A DNA stretch of 7,392 nucleotides from NCBI GenBank assembly GCA_015487895.1, contig WFOW01000012.1, positions 1-7,392 on the forward strand, given 5' to 3'. The notes under the pieces are model-generated. The model saw nothing but the letters and a program-made list of their open reading frames with translations, made no database searches and was not told the DNA's origin. Below, in pieces: positions 1 to 7,392 of the stretch (its first letter is position 1; the number at the start of each line of letters is the position of its first letter). A program made the position numbers and the translations under genes. This DNA comes from Gammaproteobacteria bacterium. GTDB taxonomy: Bacteria > Pseudomonadota > Gammaproteobacteria > S144-34.

Positions 1-212
1 GCGATGACGGGGACCTCGGCGGCGCGGCGCTCGAGGCAGATCCAGGCCCCGGGCTCGAGCTCCAGCACCATGTGGTGCAGCCCGGGCAGGGGCAGGCGCT
101 GGGGCAGCGGCAGGCGCCGGCGCGCGCGCCGCCACAGGTTGTAGCAGGCCGCCGGCACCTGCTCGCGGCGGCGGGCGAGCGCTGGGATCCCTTCCAGCCG
201 CGAGCCCGCCAC
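1..212 (-). CDS. Unrecognised protein, N-terminal 71 codons, last visible gene of the cbb operon
   Basis: I do not recognise this gene. An open frame runs from a GTG at 212-210 off the left edge. Nearly every codon ends in G or C, as in the neighbouring genes, which supports real coding. A G-rich stretch (complement of 215-223) just upstream could serve as ribosome binding site. No ATG is available nearby, and the frame stays open a little way upstream into the cbbO 3' end, so a different start is possible. The visible protein begins MAGSRLEGIPALARRR, is rich in Arg and Leu, has Trp and Cys in the segment ELEPGAWICLERR, and shows no signal peptide or membrane helix. It starts 11 bp after the cbbO stop on the same strand, so it is probably cotranscribed with cbbLSQO and may act in RuBisCO function, but that is inference from position only. 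Confidence 0.55.
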   Translation of the reverse strand, partial: MAGSRLEGIPALARRREQVPAACYNLWRRARRRLPLPQRLPLPGLHHMVLELEPGAWICLERRAAEVPVI

Positions 213-223
213 GGCCCGCCCCC

Positions 224-2554
224 CTACCTCGTCAGGCTCGCGAACAGCAGCGGCAGGCGCTCGGGCAGCCGCTGCACGTGGTCGATGATGGTGTAGTGGC
301 TGGGCCCGAAGATGCGCTGCACGTACTGGTCGGCGTTGGGGTCCAGCGTCAGGCAGTAGGTGACGACCCCCATGGTGTGCAGCTCCTCCACGGCCTTCTT
401 GGTGTCCACGCGCAGGTATTGCGGGTCGCGCTCGTCGATATCGGCGGGCTCCCCGTCGGTGACGAGCAGCACCAGGCGGTGCTTCTCGGAACGGCGCGCC
501 AGGTGCGCCATGGCGGCATGGCGCAGCGCCGCCCCCATGCGCGTGGAGAGCCCGCCGCGCATGCCCGCCAGCCGCGACTTGACCTCGTCGTCGAGCCGCT
601 GGTCGAAGTCCTTGAAGCGGTAGTAGTGCACGTCGTGCCGCCCGTCGGAGGCGAAGCCGTGGATGGCATAGGCGTCGCCGATGCCCTCGATCGCCGTCGC
701 CACCAGCGCGCAGGCCTCGCGCGTGAGGTCGAGCACGGTCTTGCCCTCGGCCCCCTCGATCTCGTCGTTGGTCGATTCCGACAGGTCGAGCAGGATGACG
801 ACGGCGAGGTCGCGGCGGCGGATGACGTTGCGGTAGGTGATGCGCGGGTCCGGCGAGCGCCCGGCGCGCAGCTCCACCATGGCGTCGACGGCGGCGTTGA
901 TGTCGATCTCGTCGCCGTCCTCGAGCTTGCGCTCGCGGATGAGCCCCTGGGGGCGCAGGCGGTCGATGATCCTGCGGATGCGGAAGCTCACCGGCTTGTG
1001 CTCGACCAGGATGGCGTCGATGGCCTCGGGATCGCCGCGATGCTGGCGGCGCTCGTAGACCGTGACCCAGTCGGGCCGGTAGAGCTGCACGCGGTAGTCC
1101 CACTCGTGGTAGTGGAAGGGCTCGGAGACCGGCTCCTTGCCGAGCTTCTCGTTGAAGCTGACGCCGTCGTCGTCGAAGAACTCGTCGCGGCAGACCCACA
1201 CCTCCTGGGCGTCGTCGCCGGCGTTCTCGACGTCGACCTCGAAGGCCATGTCCACGGCCGAGACGTACTTGCGCACCTGGCGCTGGCTCTCGGGAACGTA
1301 GGCCACCTGCTGCGCCCACCACTCGGCGTCGCGCTCCCAGATGACGCGGTTGTCGTCCCGGTAGGGCACACGCAGCTTCTCGAGGATGCGCAGGCTCGGC
1401 AGCGCCCGGCGCCGCGCGAAGACGTTGTGCAGCTCCAGCCCCAGGTGCCAGGCGTACTCGGGCTCGTCCTCGCGGGCGTCGATCTCCTCGTGGAAGCGGC
1501 GCACGAGGGCGTCCAGCTCGGAATCGCCCACCTCCGCCTCCGGGTCGAGCAGCGCGAGCGCCACGCGCTCGATCACCGGCAGGCTCTCGTGCTCCACCGG
1601 CCCCGGGCGCTCGAGGTCGAGCAGGTCGCGCCACAGCTTTCGGAGCCCCGGGAAGCGCCTGACGGCGCAGCGCTCGACGCGCGCGTCCTCGACCAGGCCC
1701 ACGAACCAGCGCTGCGCCGGCGCGAGCGGCGCCCCCTCCTGCGGGCGCGGCGTGTAGACGAGGTGGGCGGCCATGTGCGCGACCATGGCGCGGTAGAGAT
1801 CGAGCCCGCCGACCCCGCCGACGGCGTCCACCGCGTCCGGCACGTGCAGCACCCCGTGCTCGATGTAGGGCCGGAAGCCCTCGTAGTCGGCGATGGTGGG
1901 GCGCACGAAGAAGTCGCGCCCCCACAGCGCCCGCAGGTAGAAGTTGAGCTTGCGCTGGACGTCGACGAAGAGCGTGCCGCGGCGCACCTTGCGCAGCATG
2001 GCGCGGCTGTCCTCGGTCTCGAGGGCGAAGTAGCGCGCCTGTCCGGCGAGGTCGCTGCGGTAGGCCTCGGCGCCGAAGTCCACCCACTGGCGCAGCCCCG
2101 TGAGCGTGACCTTGGACAGCAGCTCGTCCACGTGCTCGAGCATGGGCCGCACGCCGCGCGGCGCCCTGGAGGCGAGGCGGTGCACCAGCGCCACGTAGGC
2201 GCGCAGCAGCTCGGGGTCCCCCAGCCGGCGCGCCGCCGTCGGCAGGCTCGCGAACAGCAGCGCCAGCACCGCACCGGAGGTCATGGAGGAGAGCTTCATG
2301 GCGGCGCTGACGCAGTCGCGGATGACGTCCTCGCCGCACTCGCGCACCACCGCGGGCATCTCCTCGAGGTAGGTGACCACGAGGTCCTTGCCGCGGCCGA
2401 GCTCGCAGAAGCCGCGCGCGCCCGCGAGATAGTCGGCGAGCCCCTGCGAGGACATGAGGCGGCTCGCCTCGTGGACGATCCCGTCGAGCGTGTCACGCAG
2501 CTCGGGGGCGCACGACTCGAGCTGCTCGCGGAACTCGTCGACGCTGACGCTCAT
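224..2554 (-). CDS. cbbO: CbbO, vWA-domain RuBisCO activase subunit
   Basis: This 776-residue protein is the adaptor half of the CbbQO RuBisCO activase. In characterised systems CbbO binds the CbbQ AAA+ ring and uses its C-terminal von Willebrand A domain to engage inhibited RuBisCO, so that ATP hydrolysis removes tightly bound sugar phosphates. The vWA domain is visible from about residue 584 to the end. It has a complete MIDAS metal site: D590-x-S592-x-S594 in LLDLSES, T671 in GLSTRMG and D700 in LLVTDGE. The long N-terminal part (1-580) is mostly helical and charged, with a very acidic stretch in the middle (FFDDDG, ENAGDDAQE). Length and domain order fit the family. It starts with MSVSVDEF 32 bp after cbbQ, with only a weak Shine-Dalgarno sequence, so translation may depend on cbbQ upstream. 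The long opposite-strand frame over this gene is an antisense shadow. Confidence 0.95.
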   Translation of the reverse strand: MSVSVDEFREQLESCAPELRDTLDGIVHEASRLMSSQGLADYLAGARGFCELGRGKDLVVTYLEEMPAVVRECGEDVIRDCVSAAMKLSSMTSGAVLALLFASLPTAARRLGDPELLRAYVALVHRLASRAPRGVRPMLEHVDELLSKVTLTGLRQWVDFGAEAYRSDLAGQARYFALETEDSRAMLRKVRRGTLFVDVQRKLNFYLRALWGRDFFVRPTIADYEGFRPYIEHGVLHVPDAVDAVGGVGGLDLYRAMVAHMAAHLVYTPRPQEGAPLAPAQRWFVGLVEDARVERCAVRRFPGLRKLWRDLLDLERPGPVEHESLPVIERVALALLDPEAEVGDSELDALVRRFHEEIDAREDEPEYAWHLGLELHNVFARRRALPSLRILEKLRVPYRDDNRVIWERDAEWWAQQVAYVPESQRQVRKYVSAVDMAFEVDVENAGDDAQEVWVCRDEFFDDDGVSFNEKLGKEPVSEPFHYHEWDYRVQLYRPDWVTVYERRQHRGDPEAIDAILVEHKPVSFRIRRIIDRLRPQGLIRERKLEDGDEIDINAAVDAMVELRAGRSPDPRITYRNVIRRRDLAVVILLDLSESTNDEIEGAEGKTVLDLTREACALVATAIEGIGDAYAIHGFASDGRHDVHYYRFKDFDQRLDDEVKSRLAGMRGGLSTRMGAALRHAAMAHLARRSEKHRLVLLVTDGEPADIDERDPQYLRVDTKKAVEELHTMGVVTYCLTLDPNADQYVQRIFGPSHYTIIDHVQRLPERLPLLFASLTR

Positions 2555-2586
2555 GGCACGATCCGGCGCGCCGCGCGCGGCCGGGG

Positions 2587-3399
2587 TCAGGCGAAGAAGG
2601 TCTGGACGGCGGCGTCCAGGGTGTCGCGCATGTCGGGGTCGTCGGTGAGCGGGCGCACCAGCGCGAGCCGGCAGGCGGCCACGGGCTCGATGCCCTTGGC
2701 GATGAGCTGCCCGGCGTAGACCAGCAGGCGCGTGGAGATGCCCTCGTCGAGGCCGTGGCCCTTGAGGTTGCGCGAGCGCTCGGCCACCTGCACCAGCTTC
2801 GCCGCGATGGCGGGATCCACGCCCGACTCCTTGGCGACGATCTCGGCCTCGATCTCGGGCTCCGGATAGTCGAAGTCGAGCGCGCCGAAGCGCTGCTTGG
2901 TCGACTGCTTGAGGTCCTTCATCAGGCTCTGGTAGCCCGGGTTGTAGGAGATCACGAGCTGGAAGTCGGGGTGCGCCTCCACCACCTCGCCCTTCTTGTC
3001 GAGCGGCAGCAGCCGACGATGATCGGTGAGCGGATGGATCACCACCATGGTGTCCTGCCGTGCCTCCACGATCTCGTCCAGGTAGCAGATGGCGCCGATG
3101 CGCGCGGCCACCGTCAGGGGGCCGTCCTGCCAGCGCGTGCCCTTGGCGTCGAGCAGGAAGCGCCCGACGAGGTCGGAGGCGGTGACGTCCTCGTTGCAGG
3201 CCACCGTGATCAGCGGCCGGCCCAGCTTCCAGGCCATGTACTCGACGAAGCGTGACTTGCCGCAGCCGGTGGGCCCCTTGAGCATCATGGGCATGCGCAC
3301 CGAGTAGGCGGCCTCGAACAGCTCCACCTCGTCGGCCACGGGGCGGTAGTAGGGCTCTTCGCGGATCAGGTACTGCTCGGCGTCGATCGCAGCGGTCAT
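2587..3399 (-). CDS. cbbQ: CbbQ, MoxR-type AAA+ ATPase of the RuBisCO activase
   Basis: A 270-residue AAA+ ATPase of the MoxR/CbbQ/NorQ group. The family forms hexamers that, with CbbO, remodel inhibited form I RuBisCO. Visible motifs: Walker A GPTGCGKS (42-49), Walker B ICYLDEI (104-110, D108 and E109), sensor-1 asparagine in SYNP (N153), a candidate arginine finger in KQRF (R170) and a sensor-2 arginine in STRLL (R224). The start is the ATG at 3399 ([16 protein letters not shown]), which gives the usual family length of about 265-270. The frame is open further upstream, but that extension runs through the palindromic spacer and into cbbS in another frame, giving low-complexity Pro/Gly/Arg sequence, so I reject it. 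It follows cbbS by 113 bp and precedes cbbO by 32 bp. Adjacency to cbbO separates it from norQ- and gvpN-type relatives. Confidence 0.95.
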   Translation of the reverse strand: MTAAIDAEQYLIREEPYYRPVADEVELFEAAYSVRMPMMLKGPTGCGKSRFVEYMAWKLGRPLITVACNEDVTASDLVGRFLLDAKGTRWQDGPLTVAARIGAICYLDEIVEARQDTMVVIHPLTDHRRLLPLDKKGEVVEAHPDFQLVISYNPGYQSLMKDLKQSTKQRFGALDFDYPEPEIEAEIVAKESGVDPAIAAKLVQVAERSRNLKGHGLDEGISTRLLVYAGQLIAKGIEPVAACRLALVRPLTDDPDMRDTLDAAVQTFFA

Positions 3400-3447
3400 C
3401 TCGGCTCGGTCCGTCGGTTCGTGTGTGGGTGGAAGGACGGGGCCTGC

Positions 3448-3489
3448 GGCCCTTTCCCCGGGCGGCCGCGGCCGCCCGGGGAAAGGGCC
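3448..3489. repeat. 42-bp perfect palindrome between cbbS and cbbQ
   Basis: Positions 3448-3467 are the exact reverse complement of 3470-3489, and the central GC (3468-3469) continues the symmetry, so all 42 bp are one perfect palindrome. It begins with GGCCC and ends with GGGCC. The centre contains two overlapping GCGGCCGC octamers (3462-3469 and 3468-3475). As RNA it would form a very stable hairpin with an almost closed loop, or a cruciform in DNA. It lies 24 bp downstream of the cbbS stop, where it could slow 3' exonuclease decay or reduce read-through into cbbQO. It lacks a run of T after it in the operon direction, so it is not a classical intrinsic terminator. Confidence 0.85.
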
Positions 3490-3507
3490 CCGCGGCGCGG
3501 GGCCCTT
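3483..3507 (-). terminator. 11-bp GC-rich hairpin just after cbbS, possible attenuator or mRNA stabiliser
   Basis: 3483-3493 pairs perfectly with 3497-3507 around a 3-base loop, giving an 11-bp stem whose RNA starts AAGGGCCCCGC. It begins 6 nt past the cbbS stop codon. Its left arm (3483-3489) is also part of the right arm of the 42-bp palindrome, so the two hairpins cannot both form completely. Only two to three U residues follow the stem, so strong factor-independent termination is doubtful. The likelier role is partial termination or protection of the cbbLS part of the transcript, which would keep RuBisCO mRNA in excess over cbbQO. Confidence 0.5.
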
Positions 3508-3512
3508 GCGGC

Positions 3513-3932
3513 TCAGCGCAGCACCCAGTCGGGCGCCTTGGTCTTGAGATGCAGCCAGGTCTCGGTGGTGGACTCGGCGGGGATCTCGCCGCGGTGCACC
3601 ACGAAGCTCACGCCCTGGGTCTGCTTGTACTTGTTGTAGCCGATGAGGCGCACGTGATGGCCCGGGTTGGCCTTCTTGCACGCCTCGATCTCGTCCATGA
3701 TGCGGTCGACGTCGGTCTCGCCGAACATCGGCAGCTTCCACAGGTACCAGTAGTGCAGGCGCGCGAACTCGGGCTCGGTGTGCTCGATCGCGCAGTCCCA
3801 GCCCTGGTCGATGATGTACTGGATCTGCTTGCGGACCTCCTCCTCCGTGAGCTCGGGGAGGTAGGAGAAGGTCCCCAGCCGACGGCTGGCGGGGTCCTTG
3901 ATCCGCGACGGATAGTCGTTCATCTCGCTCAT
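3513..3932 (-). CDS. cbbS: RuBisCO small subunit (form I, green type with C-terminal tail)
   Basis: Small subunit of form I RuBisCO; eight copies cap the large-subunit octamer. The family signature is clear: [16 protein letters not shown] (21-36), [13 protein letters not shown] (43-55), [14 protein letters not shown] (61-74) and [16 protein letters not shown] (92-107). The start at 3932 (MSEMNDYPS) is chosen because a GAGGAG at 3940-3945 lies 7 nt upstream; the internal Met4 at 3923 would be less well placed. At 139 residues it is longer than the roughly 110-120 I remember for most proteobacterial form IA small subunits. The extra length is a tail of about 25 residues after VVHR (115-139, [11 protein letters not shown] to APDWVLR). 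The gene follows cbbL by 43 bp, as expected for the two subunits of one enzyme. Confidence 0.95.
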   Translation of the reverse strand: MSEMNDYPSRIKDPASRRLGTFSYLPELTEEEVRKQIQYIIDQGWDCAIEHTEPEFARLHYWYLWKLPMFGETDVDRIMDEIEACKKANPGHHVRLIGYNKYKQTQGVSFVVHRGEIPAESTTETWLHLKTKAPDWVLR

Positions 3933-3939
3933 GTCTGTG

Positions 3940-3945
3940 CTCCTC
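3940..3945 (-). promoter_or_regulatory. Ribosome binding site of cbbS
   Basis: GAGGAG on the minus strand, 7 nt before the ATG at 3932. Its strength and spacing decide the cbbS start in favour of MSEMNDYPS over the second methionine three codons later. Confidence 0.7.
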
Positions 3946-3975
3946 GGTCGGTTCGTCCCGTGGTGCCGGCGGCGC

Positions 3976-5397
3976 TCAGCGATGCGCCACGTCGAGCTTG
4001 TCCACGGTCTCGAACTCGAACTTGATCTCCTTCCAGGTCTCCATGGCCATCTTCAGCTCGGGGCAGCTCTTGGCCGCCTCGGTGAGGATCTCCTTGCCCT
4101 CCTTGAGGATGTCGCGGCCCTCGTTGCGCGCCTTGACGCAGGCCTCCAGCGCCACGCGGTTGGCGGTGGCCCCGGCGGCGTTGCCCCACGGGTGGCCGAT
4201 GGTGCCGCCGCCGAACTGCAGCACGGCGTCGTCGCCGAAGATGCTGACCAGCGCCGGCATGTGCCAGACGTGGATGCCGCCCGAGGCGACCGGGAAGACA
4301 CCCGGCATCTGGCCCCAGTCCTGGTCGAAGAAGATGCCGCGCGAGCGGTCCTCCTTGATGTAGCGGTCGCGCATGAGGGAGATCCAGCCCAGCGTGGCCT
4401 CGCGGTCTCCCTCGAGCTTGCCCACCACCGTGCCCGAGTGCAGGTGGTCGCCGCCCAGGAGGCGCAGCAGCTTGGCCAGCACGCGGAAGTTGATGCCGTG
4501 GCGCGGGTTGCGGTCGATCACCGCGTGCATGGCGCGGTGGACGTGCAGCAGCAGCCCGTTGTCGCGGCACCAGCGCGAGAGGCTCGAGTGCGCCGCCCAG
4601 CCCAGCGTCAGGTAGTCGCTCATGATGATGGGCGCGCCGATCTCCTTGGCGAACTCGGCGCGCTTGTACATCTCCTCGACGTTGGGCGCGGTGACGTTCA
4701 GATAGTGGCCCTTGCGCTCGCCGGTCTCGGCCTCGGCCTTGGTGATGGCCTCCATGGCGAAGAGGAAGCGGTCACGCCAGCGCATGAAGGGCTGGGAGTT
4801 GACGTTCTCGTCGTCCTTGGTGAAGTCGAGGCCGCCGCGCAGGCACTCGTAGATGGCGCGCCCGTAGTTCTTGGCCGAAAGCCCCAGCTTGGGCTTGATG
4901 GTGCAGCCGAGGAGCGGCCGGCCGTACTTGTCGAGCTTGTCGCGCTCGACCTGGATGCCGTGCGGCGGGCCGTCGCAGGTGGCCACGAACCACAGCGGGA
5001 AGCGCCCGTCCTCAAGGCGCAGGGCGCGCACGGCCTTGAAGCCGAAGACGTTGCCCACCAGCGAGGTGAACACGTTGACGACCGAGCCCTCCTCGAACAG
5101 CCCCATCGGGTAGGCGATGAAGGCGTAGAAGGCCTCGTCGTCGCCCGGCACGTCCTCGATCGCGTAGGCGCGGCCCTGGTAGTAGTCGAGGTCCGTGAGG
5201 AGGTCGGTCCACACCGTGGTCCAGGTCGCGGTCGACGACTCGGCGCACACGGCCGCCGCCGCCTCCTCGCGCGGGACGCCGGGCTGCGGCACCACCTTGA
5301 AGACCGCCAGGATGTCGCTGTCCTTGGGCGTGTAGTTGGGGTCCCAGTACCGCTCGCGGTATTCCTTGACGCCAGCCTGGAATTTCTGTGTACCCAT
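3976..5397 (-). CDS. cbbL: RuBisCO large subunit, form IA (green type)
   Basis: Catalytic subunit of ribulose-1,5-bisphosphate carboxylase/oxygenase, 473 residues, the normal form I length. All residues I can check by the constant offset of 7 from plant numbering are present: E53, N116, K168 and K170 (TIKPKLGLS), the carbamylated K194 with metal ligands D196 and E197 (FTKDDEN), H287, R288, H320, loop-6 K327 (GTVVGKLEG) and S372 (ASGGIHVWH). [16 protein letters not shown] and the C-terminal [12 protein letters not shown] mark it as proteobacterial form IA. The ATG at 5397 follows a GGAGAGGA (5403-5410). The partner genes cbbQ and cbbO, and the lack of carboxysome genes, point to the cytosolic IAq subtype. 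Two segments look unusual from memory of the family: FPLWFVATC (133-141) and [19 protein letters not shown] (259-277), the latter replacing the common MHDY-TGGF type sequence. Confidence 0.97.
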   Translation of the reverse strand: MGTQKFQAGVKEYRERYWDPNYTPKDSDILAVFKVVPQPGVPREEAAAAVCAESSTATWTTVWTDLLTDLDYYQGRAYAIEDVPGDDEAFYAFIAYPMGLFEEGSVVNVFTSLVGNVFGFKAVRALRLEDGRFPLWFVATCDGPPHGIQVERDKLDKYGRPLLGCTIKPKLGLSAKNYGRAIYECLRGGLDFTKDDENVNSQPFMRWRDRFLFAMEAITKAEAETGERKGHYLNVTAPNVEEMYKRAEFAKEIGAPIIMSDYLTLGWAAHSSLSRWCRDNGLLLHVHRAMHAVIDRNPRHGINFRVLAKLLRLLGGDHLHSGTVVGKLEGDREATLGWISLMRDRYIKEDRSRGIFFDQDWGQMPGVFPVASGGIHVWHMPALVSIFGDDAVLQFGGGTIGHPWGNAAGATANRVALEACVKARNEGRDILKEGKEILTEAAKSCPELKMAMETWKEIKFEFETVDKLDVAHR

Positions 5398-5402
5398 CTC
5401 TG

Positions 5403-5410
5403 TCCTCTCC
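5403..5410 (-). promoter_or_regulatory. Ribosome binding site of form IA cbbL
   Basis: GGAGAGGA on the minus strand, with 5 nt between it and the ATG at 5397. It supports the [15 protein letters not shown] start. Confidence 0.65.
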
Positions 5411-5450
5411 GTCAGGAAACAACGGTCGCGCGGCCCTCAGCGGCACGCGT

Positions 5451-5499
5451 CCAGCCGGAAATGCCGCCCCCGCCATGGGGGCATCCATTCACGGGCTGG
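5451..5499 (-). ncRNA. Predicted structured 5' leader of cbbL mRNA
   Basis: CCAGCC at 5451-5456 pairs with GGCTGG at 5494-5499, enclosing a second stem in which GCCCCC (5466-5471) pairs with GGGGGC (5477-5482) around a 5-base loop. The nested stems lie between the AT-rich promoter region and the cbbL ribosome binding site, so they should be within the untranslated leader of about 100 nt. No U-run follows the inner stem, so it does not look like a cbbR terminator. It could stabilise the leader or be chance pairing in GC-rich DNA. I see no match to a known riboswitch. Confidence 0.3.
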
Positions 5500-5518
5500 C
5501 GGTAGCGTAATGGAACCT

Positions 5519-5546
5519 ATAGATAAGGTCTACTAAATCTATGTGA
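5519..5546 (-). promoter_or_regulatory. Predicted CbbR operator and promoter region of cbbLSQO
   Basis: In the AT-rich part of the cbbR-cbbL gap, three TNA triplets lie exactly 10 bp apart on the minus strand: TCA (5546-5544), TTA (5536-5534) and TTA (5526-5524). This gives TNA-N7-TNA twice in tandem, the half-site pattern reported for CbbR operators, and it also satisfies the general LysR T-N11-A rule twice. An inverted repeat ATAGAT (5519-5524) with ATCTAT (5537-5542) overlaps the two downstream triplets. The first triplet begins 20 bp after the cbbR stop. The downstream TATCTATAGG could include a -10 element, but I cannot place a convincing -35, which is usual for activator-dependent promoters. 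Confidence 0.55.
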
Positions 5547-5566
5547 TGAGATACATAAATCTTCTC

Positions 5567-7392
<1,826 letters not shown>

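Noticed and set aside
72..296. 74-codon plus-strand frame at the left edge
   Set aside because: Gln/Pro/Arg-rich translation overlapping the cbbO 3' end and the better-supported minus-strand frame.
278..2719. 813-codon plus-strand open frame opposite cbbO
   Set aside because: It is the antisense shadow of a GC-rich gene. Its translation is a low-complexity mix of Val, Ala, Arg, His and Leu with no domain, while the minus strand encodes a complete CbbO.
3448..3507. Classical intrinsic terminator after cbbS
   Set aside because: The hairpins are strong, but neither is followed by a U-run in the operon direction, so only partial termination or stabilisation is suggested.
3400..3741. N-terminal extension of cbbQ to a start at 3741
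   Set aside because: The extension overlaps cbbS out of frame, crosses the palindrome and gives Pro/Arg-rich low-complexity sequence. The ATG at 3399 gives the normal CbbQ length.
3931..5505. 524-codon plus-strand open frame opposite form IA cbbL
   Set aside because: Antisense shadow: compositionally biased, no ribosome binding site, and fully explained by the RuBisCO large subunit on the other strand.

Overview
This 7.4-kb, very GC-rich window is a Calvin-Benson-Bassham carbon-fixation locus from an autotrophic proteobacterium. GC at third codon positions is extreme in every gene, and only two short AT-richer stretches stand out, both between genes. The gene set suggests a chemolithoautotrophic or phototrophic beta-, gamma- or alphaproteobacterium. 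The genus cannot be read from the sequence alone.

Layout, following the minus-strand transcript from right to left: cbbR (LysR-type regulator, 5567-6496), then cbbL (green-type form IA RuBisCO large subunit, 3976-5397), cbbS (small subunit, 3513-3932), cbbQ (MoxR AAA+ ATPase, 2587-3399), cbbO (vWA-domain activase adaptor, 224-2554) and the first 71 codons of an unrecognised gene (1-212) that runs off the left edge. Gaps within the unit are 43, 113, 32 and 11 bp, so cbbL-S-Q-O-orf looks like one operon. The 113-bp cbbS-cbbQ gap holds a 42-bp perfect palindrome and a second hairpin that overlaps it. No carboxysome shell gene is seen, so this is the non-carboxysomal, cbbQO-associated type of form IA locus.

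To the right, divergent from cbbR across 160 bp, starts a second RuBisCO large-subunit gene on the plus strand (6657 to the window edge). It has the sequence signature of the red-type form IC enzyme, so two large subunits from different form I lineages flank one CbbR gene.

How the parts fit: CbbR, a LysR-type activator of CO2-fixation genes, probably controls both units. The 169-bp cbbR-cbbL gap carries three TNA triplets at exact 10-bp spacing, matching the TNA-N7-TNA CbbR motif twice. CbbL and CbbS form the L8S8 enzyme; CbbQ (ATPase ring) and CbbO (MIDAS adaptor) reactivate inhibited form I enzyme. The form IC gene probably continues into its own cbbS and perhaps cbbX beyond the window. The less ordinary points are the pairing of two RuBisCO lineages, unusual segments in the form IA CbbL and CbbS, the palindromic spacer and the unknown fifth gene.
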